From Stratiolaelaps scimitus (lineage: Eukaryota > Arthropoda > Arachnida > Mesostigmata > Laelapidae): a DNA stretch of 64,000 nucleotides. The stretch is from the NCBI GenBank assembly GCA_019614645.1, contig JABWDB010000004.1, forward strand, positions 7,006,001 through 7,070,000. Direction: 5' to 3'. Made by a program: the position numbers and the translations under genes. Shown here in pieces: positions 9,685 through 21,100 of the stretch (position 1 is the first letter of the stretch; the number at the start of each line of letters is the position of its first letter). A model generated the notes under the pieces. That model had not been told where the DNA came from, did no database searches, and saw only the letters and a program-made list of their open reading frames with translations.

Positions 9685-9720
9685 CAAAAACGTGGTCTGT
9701 AATGCGTGTTATATGAAAGT
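9615..9720. repeat. Inverted repeat around a (TA)n tract, copy 2
   Basis: This is the counterpart of the hairpin at 2470-2573. Arms and (TA)n centre are kept, so the structure predates the duplication and has been stable since. Confidence 0.85.
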
Positions 9721-9836
9721 TATTAAAACGGCTTTTGTCGCGCCAAGGGAAATCGATTTTCACATCGTGTCGTTCTTTTCAGCTTCACATACGTTGAAAT
9801 GTTAAACGGTGTCGGATCACATTATGGAGTCGTTAT

Positions 9837-9925
9837 GGACGACTCGCGCGGGATTCGAACCGCGGTGCTTTGACCTGCCGGGCCGCTTCTCTAATTAGGC
9901 TATGCTACCACACCACATTCATATA
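9837..9925 (-). repeat. tRNA-derived (SINE-like) head, single arm in copy 2
   Basis: On the minus strand it reads through an A-box-like region to the B box 'ggttcgaatcc'. A (TA)n tract follows to the right in place of the second arm seen in copy 1. No poly-A tail or target duplication could be assigned. Confidence 0.55.
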
Positions 9926-10499
9926 TATATATATATATATATATATACATGCATAATACATGCTTATGAGACACGCCATCCGAGTCCACGTGCTCATCCA
10001 GCGCTTCTGAACTAACTTCGTGCGTGTTCAACGTTATTCCAGGTTCAGTCATTGAAGTTCACCAGGAGCCGCCCGCATGACACACGCCGCAGAGTCCCGC
10101 GGCGTAAAGGCCGCCCTAGGTCGAACAGATTTTACAGACCGGTACACCACAGGCCGTTTGTCCAGCATGCGTGGGATTCTGTCTTTCACCTCTTGAAGTA
10201 GTCGCGGCATCACGGGCAAGGAGGGAGACTTACTGAGCGCCTAAAAACCCCTTTGTGCTTCAAGCGGCCGTTGTTTGCAGAGTTTTCCTATACAAGGTCT
10301 TCCGTTGAAAGGATAATTGCGTTCAGCATTCGGACGATGAGAACTCATTGGATACTTGCTGCGAGATCCGTATATATCGTACTTTAGAAACGGACAGGCT
10401 CGATATTTTTGCTATTCACAAAGCGACGATTGTAGATGATAATCTACACACATTTAGGGTGCACCTTGCAAAAACCTTGTGTTCTTTATTGTTTTGCAG

Positions 10500-10552
10500 G
10501 ATACGCGGCGAGTCGAATCCGAGCAGAGACATGATTGTGCGATATAAATAAA
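10500..10552 (+). CDS. Possible terminal exon with poly(A) signal after copy 2
   Basis: A pyrimidine-rich acceptor (ttctttattgttttgcag) precedes a short open stretch ending RDMIVRYK and a stop, overlapped by AATAAA at 10547-10552. It lies just past the end of the duplicated block and is absent from copy 1. No protein similarity is recognised. Confidence 0.25.
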
Positions 10553-12461
10553 TGGTTTTCCCGCAGTTAGTCGTAGTTCGATCAATTTTTTCTTGTTAGT
10601 CGACCTTGGTTATTTATAAAATTTTGAAATAGATTATTTCAAACTAGATTCTACTAGAGGCTGAATTACGACGGTGACTGAAATGTTTTAGAGCTGCAGT
10701 TCAGTCGAGGATCAATATTGTTGAAGGGCCGCAAGATTCTATTAGGATTCAGCAAGTACAGTAATGTACGCTACAGCCTCTTGGAGGTTCACTCAATGAA
10801 CGAAACAGAACCCCAACCGATGACGAGACAAATTAATTACCTAGGTAAATTGACGAGTGCCTAGTTAAACCCATGCCAAACATATCTTTGAGGGGAGACA
10901 GCTGAATCCTGCTACCTGAATTGCCTAGAAATTGGCGAGACAATGTCTCCTTGGTCAGCCCTAAGACAATGCGTATATTCCTAACTAATTATAACAAAGA
11001 CACGAGGACAACATAAGGAAACTTGATTTGGTGCTTCGCTTTATTAAATTTGAGATTGAGAATTTCAATAACTTGCTGCTGTTGTCGTTGCTGCTGTTGT
11101 TGTTGATTCGCGCGTATTTTGAACTACAAGTTTCGCTCGAAATGGTTATTTCTTCGGCGTAAACGAAGACCAAAGGCTGCCTTTGCGCAAGGACAGGGAT
11201 TGGGGGGGCGCTGGGGGATAAAGTCGTAGGTAAAATGAACGAAGAGCAACGGAAGCTCCAGTTCTCAGTTTCAGTTCTTTGATTCGCTATTCATCAAACA
11301 CAATCAGATCACTTGAAAACCCCTCGAGAAAAAAAGATGTGATTTGCTTTCAACGAAAACAAGGCAGGCGAACGGACACCACATAAGTTTGTTATGATCA
11401 TAATCATCACGTCAGTACAATAGAAAATCCCATTTTCGGTTCGCATTCGTCATTCTTGGCATATGATTTGTTGTAGCGTCTATTGTTATCATATACTATT
11501 TACAATGTAACAGAACCAGAGCACGGGGGAGGGAGGGGGCGTAGTTACTGGAGGACCTGGCGAGAACACCTGTTGTCCCGCTGTGGAAATTCGGGTGACA
11601 TATGCTCATTTCTACAATCGACGATACTAATAATAATAATAATAATAATAATAACGATAAACGATGCAGTAGAACAAGGTGTGAAGAGAGAGATTGAATT
11701 AGCTCGCTCAGGTTGATTCCAATGTTCACCTCGGTATTGTATGATAATAGGATTGATGTAAGGAGGCTCCTTTTTAGTAAACTATTCTCGAATGCTTCCA
11801 TTTGTAGCATCGCTTTCATAGTCACGACGATTTTGACGGTACCTATGAACCGAGATAAAGATGGATCAATTATTGCACATTTCGTATAGCTGCTTGGTTC
11901 GGTACTGTAATTGGATCAACTGTATAGAGTAATATAAAAAGCAATATAGTAGTTTATGCATTGTTATTATTTGTCTTATTATTATTACTATTATTATTAT
12001 TATTATTATTAAAATGAGTTTTTTCTCCTTTATTTTGTTTGATAATGTATTATTTGGGTAGTTGCAAGTAACAGGTGATCTATCTTTATTCCGACTAGCT
12101 TCCTATCATTATTAATTGTATTGTTCTAACAATTGTCTCAACAATATCTCTTTTCATTGGGGACCATCTCCACTGCGATTCCATTTTGCACCTTTTTTTT
12201 TACTTCACAAATATTGCCTATTTCTGCTGTGGCAATGTATACGGATGTCATATTTCTTCTTTTTGTCCACTGCACAGACCTTCCAAAAGCTAGTTTGGAA
12301 GTTATACACGGCTGCTTATTCTGGAATCGCCGAGGAAATTGAACCAAAGATTTCATTACTAACATTTTCTAATGTGTCTGGTTATCTTCTATGCTTAAGG
12401 TGGCCGTGGGGGCTATTTGAAAATTCCGTTTAGAGTCAGTACATGATGATGATGTTATTAG

Positions 12462-12507
<46 letters not shown>

Positions 12508-12564
12508 ATTCATAGATCTAAGGAGAGCATATAGAGCTGACGTAAGTAACTTTCGAGCAATATA

Positions 12565-12596
<32 letters not shown>

Positions 12597-14103
12597 GTCG
12601 ATTTCGTTCTTATTGTTTCGAGGTGGAATATCCTCGTCCTGCTCATACCATCATTACTAATTTTCATAGCTTCATTCATAGCAATAGTAATAATTAGTAA
12701 TTAATATTGTAATAGATACTATTCTGCAAAAAGGATGTGCTAACGATTCGATTTCAATCTGGGAACAATGGTATTGTCTTCTTCTTCTTCGTCTTTACAT
12801 AAGAGCTACGAGACATGATTCATTATAATAGAGCAGAGTCTACCCATCATTCTTCGCTTTCTCATAGTCATGTATGTTCAAGTGTGGGGCTGGATGCATG
12901 TGTGTATTTTTTATGTTATTTATACGTTCATATCCATAGATGAATGTGTATCGTTTCAGCAGAATTGTCATTTTATTATGTAACTAGTCATATTATTCTA
13001 TCATTAATATTATTATTATAATTATTATTATTACTTGTTTGTATAGATAGAAACTTACTAACCCATTTCATTTTCATCGTCTTCTTCTTCTCTCAACATC
13101 GCCATTTCATCCAACATTTTTCCACGTGCACAAGTTCTGTCAAAAACAACAATTCACCGACCTCACCACCATCATCGCCATCATCAGCCTATTCATCCAC
13201 ACTATCATCAGTCTGGTCAGCGTAACATTCATCTGATGATGGAGTATTTCGTTACTGCGCGGAGCACTGCCTCCTTCGTCACAACGGCGGTAAGCGTACC
13301 GCTTTCGACGTCGCGAGATATCGCATCTCGGTGGACCGCACACCCGTTTTATATATTATTTTGCTGTTGTCGTTTGCCCCTTGTTAATCAATTATTAAGC
13401 GTTCCGTTTAGCTGTTTGTTTACTTAGTAATTATGCTCGATTGTGCCGGGTAACAGCTGTCATTTGTGACAGTTTTCAAACAATTGGTTGCGTCTCCAAT
13501 ATACATCTCGTATTGAACAGGGGAACATCTACCCACCAGCTGGACCAGTCAAACCTCGCGTTACAACAGCGGGAATAGCACATCCGCCATGTTTTATTAT
13601 TGTTAGTAGTGTTGGATTATTACTATTCGAAATTCGTTTGTTGTCCCATATTCGTCACGAACAGCTTGATCCCGTCGGTCTTGGAAACATCAACAAGAGT
13701 TGAAATCGGCTCAACGGGACGCAACATGATCTAAGCAGAAAAACAATGCTTACATTTCATATCAAGATATCAGAGTGCTCACTCTTGAAACCGGCAATGC
13801 TTCAACGCCTATATATATATATATACCTTTTTCATATCTTCCCTTGTAATTATCTCTGCGACTCGTACATTGCGGGCTCACCTAGGGTAACAGCGCTCTC
13901 TAGTTAAGTGTCCATCCATCACCGATTGCTCTCAGCCATTCATTTCGTTCAGTCAGAACTTCACTTAGCCACAACTGACGCCGTATTTGTTCAACTATCA
14001 CTCTAAACCCTTGTCACAGTCATAATAGCTCTTTCATACATGACACTTTCTGTTATCTTTACCCATTTATCGCGGATCACGTGGACCGGTTCAAGCAGCA
14101 GCC

Positions 14104-14137
<34 letters not shown>

Positions 14138-14593
14138 ATAACAACAATGGCGAACCATAATGTGGGCAATCTAGGAGAGAATTTATACTTTCATCATCGC
14201 TGTCCTCATAATATCTATAAACCATATAGATATTTGTTTCTTGCTGCTATAACATTTCCCGCGTATTGCTCAGGTTCGGTGAACCCGTGACAATGTTCTG
14301 GGAGTCTGACCACTGACACCTTATTCTCGGTGACGCCAATGGGAATACGTCTGTCGTTTTGAGACCTCCACACATAACGCCGACGACAATCGAGACGGCG
14401 CCGTTCGACATTCGACATCCCGCAGTCCCTTTGCAACACCCTCTATTCAACCCTTCCCTTCTCGAAGTATTCGTGGAAGACAGCTGATCACTCACACTGG
14501 CCGCAGACGACATCGGCAGGTTCCAATCCTCGCTGCTTTGCGCAAACGCCTTTGTCGAACGTCGCTCATCTCGATTCTCTCAGAATCAGCTCA

Positions 14594-14630
<37 letters not shown>

Positions 14631-15896
14631 CATCCAGCCTCCCTGGCTCGGTTTGTTGTCGTCACGTTTGCAGATGATTGGTTCTTCAGTAACTTCATTC
14701 GTTCGAATATAACGCAATGTTTCCTAGTTCCGTTCCACGCGATCGAGTCACAACATCATATACCTCCCTGTCACCCCGCTCTGCTTCGTTCTTCGTCATT
14801 AATATGTGCAGCGTACATGCTTCGCAGGTCAATTTCGTTCATTTCCCACATCAATCGGAACTTTCCCGTTGGCCGAACAGGTCGATGGGACACCCGCTCA
14901 CCGTCCTGTCAATATCGATACAATCGTTGAATCGTATAGACATCTTCGACAGCAGTAGCTTTGCACATGGAATCACACACACACATACACAGGCTCACGG
15001 TCGCTCTTAGTACATGCGCAGAAATACGCCATCTCGTTATTCGCTCCATTCTGTATCTTATTCATCCATAACATCACATCTGAAAGTACATCGTCATTAG
15101 CATAATGTCACATGGCGCGTTTTACCAGATCTGGATGCTGCTCGGTCGCATGGGCATTAACGTCGTGGTCAACTGATGGAATGATTTTACAGAGATATTG
15201 TTGTTGCTATCATTATCATTATTATTATTATTATTACTGTATTTCTTATGACGTCTATAATATGACACCATATCGTAAGTAAGTAGTATGTATTTGTGTC
15301 AATAGGGAGCCACTCGAATGACAGACAGTCCCGTGTTCGCTCTCGTCTGCTAATCTGCACTTGTGGCTTCCCGATTCTCCAACGGGGAGCGGCGATTCTC
15401 TCATCATTTTCCACCGCGTTTCGTCCTTAGAGACGAGGCGACTATGCGAGCCAATTCGTTCGTTCGATTTCTGCGGTTTTCCGACTCGACGAAGTGGTCC
15501 ATCTCCGTTGTCATAGTTGTTTCTGATGCACATTGGTTTTGGCAGGATTGTGACGATTTTTCTATTATTGTTGTAACCTCCTCTTGACATGTTGCCACCA
15601 TCTGTTTTATCTTTTCCCTCTAACCATCACGTATTCTATGACTGTTTTACTCCAATGAGCCTGTGTGTATGTGTTTGTGTGTATATGCCCCTATTGTATC
15701 TATTAGCCAACAGCATTTTCAAGATGTCGTTTGTGAGTTACTCAGTGGCTACAATGTTGATGGACGCCATCGTTATGGTGCTATCATTATTCTATAATAA
15801 AACCGAAAGAAAATATTCGTATTATATAACCCGGGATTCACGACTGGCGAAAGGCTCTCAGTTCATCTGAGCAGTCTGGACTTCTTCTGGTGATGA

Positions 15897-15916
15897 TATA
15901 TATATATATAATATAT

Positions 15917-16001
<85 letters not shown>
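15897..16001. repeat. (TA)n microsatellite, about 105 bp
   Basis: This is nearly pure TA with single phase slips. It is the longest TA tract in the window and is self-complementary. Confidence 0.95.
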
Positions 16002-16004
<3 letters not shown>

Positions 16005-17386
16005 GGTGCTATCTTTCGTCTTATGTATAGGTCTCGTTGAAGTGTTTTTTTTTATAATGATGATTATTATTTGCCCTCATTAGCACCAGGTGTATGATTA
16101 TGTTAACTAGAAACTCAACAAGGGTGCAACGTGTGTTGCAACGGCAGCACCGGTACGGACTGCTTGGATCTTTTTATCCATATATTTCTCTCTCTCTCCT
16201 GATCTCTCTCTCTCTCTCGCACACGTCCGGTGTCATCACCGCGTGTTGCTTATTCCGAAAAGTTACAGCTGCCAGCTGCCGTCGGTACCGCGATGTCATT
16301 TACGTTAGCTAAAACCTAAAATGAGTGATGGTCATACGAGTAGAAATTCTAGTTGTTACTCATAATTGTTAATACTAATAATTACACTGACGATGATGTA
16401 GTAGCAGTACTCGTGGTTGTAGTAAAAAACAAACATCTCTACTCTGTGAGTTACGACACGACTGGCACAGGATGATGGCGGCCTTGTCCCCAAGACAGTG
16501 TCATTGTTTTTGTTTCTATTGACGCTGGGACCGTATTCGTTCTCATGTTCCCATGCCACTTCACGGCATATGATGACAATTATGATGATGATGATGCTTA
16601 TTATTATTTTGTTGTTGGTATTGTGGTCCGTGTTATTGTTATTACCCGTGGTGAACCGGAACTACTTAGATTATTGCAAGACAGGCATGAGACGCTTATA
16701 GCGTACCTGTATGATCTTCTGTATACAAGTTCGACCCACGCGGAGGCGTCGTTTGCGGTTGAATAAACTTCTAGAAAAAGGTGATCTTATACAGTATTTC
16801 CATACCGCTCTTTAATAGGATGATGCCCATTAGGCCATTGTTCTGTTGTTTCGCGAGGCCATGCCGCTCGCCGACTCCACAATTATCTCCTCTTCGTGAA
16901 GATCATTGGGAAGGCTCCGCATCGCGGGTCGCCCCCCGTGATTCCCTCCTCCGTCCATAGCAGGCATTCGGACTCCGGGAACGGAGTGATCCGTAATGTG
17001 TATGCAGCATAACGAACAGGTCGCTATGCCGTGCCGAACACCACAATCTGCTCAGTGTTTCGCGCCATCTGTGCTAGCACTTACGTCAGCTGCGGTAGTG
17101 GTGCTGATCTAACCACGTAACTGGGCGTCTAATTTCTCCACCTCTCTCCTACGCATGGTATTCGTTTGTTAAACGTTCATCTGATTTCTCCTTGCTAATA
17201 CAACAGCATGAGTTCTCTCGTTATTCAATTGCACCCTTGTTAAAGGTGGTGTACGTTTTGTGAGGCTGCTTGCTTGCTGGCTGGCTGGCGTGGTAGTGAT
17301 GTTTCTCACAATTGATCATTATCACCATTCATTTGATTATAAGCAGTAACTAACTGATTAGACAGTTAGTTCGTGCGATTATCGTG

Positions 17387-17573
17387 CAGAGAGAGAGAGA
17401 GAGAGTGAGAGAGAAAGAGGGAGAGAGAGAGAGAGACAAAGCGCGATATTGTGCGTCGGCTGCCGTAAACGATGATCCGATCCGTTCAAGCGTAGACCAC
17501 CAATTGTAATACCGCGAGATTGTGCGAAACCTTGGTGCCGGCCCCCGACCGTCTACGTCTCAATGGCGTTTGC

Positions 17574-17627
<54 letters not shown>

Positions 17628-17640
17628 CTCTCTGTCTCCG
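17387..17640. repeat. (GA)n tract facing a (CT)n tract
   Basis: A GA-rich tract at 17387-17438 and a (CT)n tract at 17575-17640 are complementary and about 140 nt apart, so a transcript through them could fold into a long stem. They lie 0.3-0.6 kb past the 3' end of the peptidase gene. Confidence 0.9.
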
Positions 17641-17949
17641 CCGCTCTCCCCTGGCTCTCCCTTACTTTATTCATGTTTATTTGTTAGATTAGCCTAGCTG
17701 AATTGTTTTGAAGCGGAACTCGTTCTTCGTTTTTCGTGCGGAACACTATCGCGTATTCCCCGGCGATGACACGGATCGTTTTCGTTGTTGATACGTTATC
17801 AGATAACAATTGCCGGACCGCGCGCGTTTGTCGACTTGTCAGCTTCCTTCAGTTTTGATGAGGAAGTGTCTTCATACTCCTGTCGCCGGCCTTCTGATCA
17901 ATACGAGACACGACCCCATGAAGGTTATTAGCGATTGTTGAGTGATTTG

Positions 17950-17955
17950 TTTATT
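17950..17955 (-). terminator. Candidate AATAAA poly(A) signal of the DPP gene
   Basis: The minus strand reads AATAAA about 20 nt past the stop codon. This would give a very short 3' UTR; a later signal may be used instead. Confidence 0.35.
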
Positions 17956-17975
17956 TGTATATTTGTTTGCCGCTT

Positions 17976-18119
17976 TTATCGGCGATCCCTGGCCTTGACC
18001 GTCATGAGGCCGATCTCTTCAGCGTTGTTGGAGTTGAAACATTGATCAAAGAAGCTCTCCATCGACCTGTAGAGATGAGCCCGCACGCCGGAAAGCTGAT
18101 GCCTCTGGTCGGGGTAGGT
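17976..18119 (-). CDS. DPP4: DPP exon 16 (last): catalytic histidine and stop
   Basis: A long pyrimidine tract and acceptor (ccgcttgttgcag) precede 144 nt encoding TYPDQRHQL (triad His), HLYRSMESFFDQCF and a basic end, VKARDRR, before TAA. The C-terminal extension past QCF is longer than in DPP4 and resembles DPP6/DPP10 tails. Confidence 0.96.
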   Translation of the reverse strand, partial: TYPDQRHQLSGVRAHLYRSMESFFDQCFNSNNAEEIGLMTVKARDRR

Positions 18120-21100
18120 CTGCAACAAGCGGACGACGATGAAGAACAACAACACTTGGCAAAAATGAAATCGCAACACTGTATCATGCAGGATTGTGTG
18201 CTAGTTTTGCCTTAAAGTAACATTCATATGGTGTCTGGAGCTCGACACGGGATCTATATCTTATATCGCGACATGTATTTTCCTGCATTTCTCAATTAGC
18301 AAGATCTACATATATGGGTTTATAAGCTTCATGAATATGTTTATATATCTATCTACCTATTAATTGGATTTGCCATTTCATCAGTAATGCATTTAATAGT
18401 ACTCCACTATGTCACAGTACGCGTTTGTTCGCTTGTTATTGTGTTCATGATAAAATTCATACGCCTATTGACCATGGGTCGTTTATCAGTACACGTGCAA
18501 GATTGTAGACAGTGCTCAGATACTCAACCCAAAATCATCTCTTCTTAAAGCATATTCACCGAGTGTTAAAGGTGAGCAAGACTTTGCAAGGAATCATTCG
18601 AGTTCAATACGGATCAGAACTGAGCGCACAAAAGATAGTTCAGGTCTAGTTAGAAGTGAGATAGAATGAAATGCTGATAACGTACCAAGCTGGAGAACAG
18701 AATTTCCTTTTTTACGAGCGCCTGAGTGAGCATCATCGACTGTTGGTAATGGACGTTGTCTGAAATTGGAAACGCGCAAACGGTTCGGTCCATAAATAAG
18801 CGCACCGCTATTTGAAATATAGTGCGGGTCACAGTGAGCGGCACTGTGTATTGAGAGGTGGATGGTCGGTATTGCAAAGGGTACACAGCATATATAGAAT
18901 CATATATTATAAGTACATTATTTCGCTTTTTAATCTTTATTCTAAGAGAAGTATATATATACGTGAAGTCATTTAGACATCGCTATAACAAAAATTACTC
19001 CGTGTCTCCGGTGGCTTCACAATTAGAGGAAACTTTTTTCGCAGAATCGAAGGTTGGCGAGACGAGCTTACACGACTTATCTTCGAAGGTTTGTACCCTC
19101 GACGGTTCGAAGGTTTGTACCTTCGAAGATTCGAAGGTTTGTACCTTCGACGGTTCGAAGGTTTGTACCTTCCAAGGTTCGAAGGTAAGGTTTGAAAGGC
19201 GGGTTCGAGCCCCGCTGCGTGACACTGAAGAGGGTTTAAGCATTGTGCAATTGCAGCACCTTAAAGAAACCAACAAACCTTCACTAGAAATATGCTGGGT
19301 GCTATCTCAATTTTCCAGGCATTTTCTCCACTTGAGGCTCTTAAGTAGATGACATACGAATGGTTAACGACTATCTCAAAGGCTGCAACTTACCGTCGAG
19401 GGTACCGTGTATAAGGAAGAACTTCTTGTTTTTGATGTTGTCGACCTGACGAGTCAGATCCGCAGTCTCATACCCTCCGACGTTACTGTTAGGGTTCTGC
19501 ATATAGCGTTCAGTATAAACAGCGTCTGAAAATGCAAAATACAGTAATCGAGTTTTATATATATATATATAAATATTAGTGATGTCGGAAGGATGAATAG
19601 ATCAAAGCCTAGTAGGCAGGCTAGTCTGGGGTTGTAATCAATGATGATAATGACAACTGGTAGTATTGTTCTACGGACGAACAATTTATTATTTACAAGC
19701 GAAACAAAAACTTAATATCACGGATCGTTTAAAATCGGATTAAAAATAAGAAGGGCAATAAGAAAAATAGCACAAGAATAGACAAATTCATTATCTGCAG
19801 CTAGAATCCCCTCCAGAATCATAATAATAACAATAATAATAATAATAATAAAATAATTATGGTTATATGTAAATGAGCAAGTCAATGCGAGCATTAGTAC
19901 ACGAACCATAGTAGAGCCAGTTGGAAGCAGGCGCAATTGAGATCCCGCAACAGAATACGGGATCGGTTTCACTGTCCTGGGCAAGCGCTAGAGCTGTAAC
20001 GTATCCACCGTACGACCATCCTTGCAGAGCGACATGATCCTCCTGGATAAAGTGTAATTCGCTCTTGAGATAGCGTACCACGGCCAACTGGTCGGCCACC
20101 TCGATCGTGCCGAGATGTTTGTATACCTCGTGCATACGAGTCTCGCCCTGGCGGGCCGAACCTCGTCCGTCAATTGTAGCGTAAATGATGTTCTTCTTCG
20201 ACGCTAAATAGTGGCCCCAGTTGACCATAAATCGCTCTTGCACCGCAATCGATCCTGGCCCAGCGTACCTGTACAAGTTTGCAATCGTTCACAAATTGCA
20301 TTAGGTGGAAAATTTAACGGTAGGCAAACGCGCAACTGTCCGCTGGATTATGTGAAATGTTTGTTATTGTTGACGAAATGAAGCAAATGCCTCTAGTTTT
20401 CATTGTTGTTTTTTTTTTGCTACTTATAGACACATTCAATATTTCGAGTCACGTACTACAATAATAATAATAATAGTAAAAATAATAAAGTGTTCAAATT
20501 GGATATACATATAGTCTTGTCACAAACGTGTCAAAATCTTTGCCACCATCTGTGCCTGTTGTATTTGAGCTACCATGCATATTCTATGCCGAATATTGAT
20601 TATGGTTGTGCGTGTGAACTATTTGCTCTCCAGTGATCTGCATTCGCTGTTTTGGTATATACAGAAAGGTTGGTACACATCAGTGTTGGGAGCGACAAAC
20701 GATGTCAAACTTACACATCGACCACCATTGGATACTTGATGATCTCTTCATCACGAAGTCCCGGCGGGAGTAATAAACGGACAGCTGCATCTGTAAGTGA
20801 TGACAAAAATACAAGAATCGCATGGACATCGTTGATATGACTATAGCTTAATTGTTAGTTACTGAAACTTTTCCAACTACTGTCAACTAGAACGGTGTAC
20901 ACACAATCTGTCCAGGTAGACAGAGAAATCACTATGCAATAAATTATCAAGACTTTGTGCGTAACAAAAGCGTTATATCATAGACTACAGAGCCTGATGT
21001 GTTCGATATGCCGTATTGCGAGATTCAAACCAGAGGCCGGCTAAGTGGATGCCCAAACCCTAGGGGAACACCTATAGGCAGGTACGTATAAAAAAACAAT

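Larger units (their letters stand above)
6852..10475. repeat. Tandem segmental duplication, copy 2
   Basis: This is the second copy of the block at 1-3487. It contains a reverse-transcriptase fragment at about 7150-7360 that copy 1 lacks, and it lacks the second arm of the tRNA-like palindrome found in copy 1. The homology ends at 10475, just before an acceptor-like pyrimidine tract and a possible terminal exon at 10500-10552 that copy 1 does not have. Confidence 0.95.
10553..17949. other. Intergenic, microsatellite-rich, no gene seen
   Basis: Open frames here are short, mostly in low-complexity sequence, and show no domain. It holds (AAT)n at 11630-11654, (TTA)n at 11977-12011, (TA)n at 12463-12503, (TTA)n at 12570-12596, (TA)n at 14103-14136 and 14599-14627, a (TA)n tract of about 105 bp at 15897-16001, and the GA/CT pair at 17387-17640. 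It also contains the downstream flank of the peptidase gene. Confidence 0.6.

Noticed and set aside
18858..19352. 164-codon plus-strand frame with an eight-residue repeat (SKVCTFDG)
   Set aside because: The repeat comes from a 24-bp minisatellite, which keeps any frame open. The region lies inside a peptidase intron and has no promoter or splice support.
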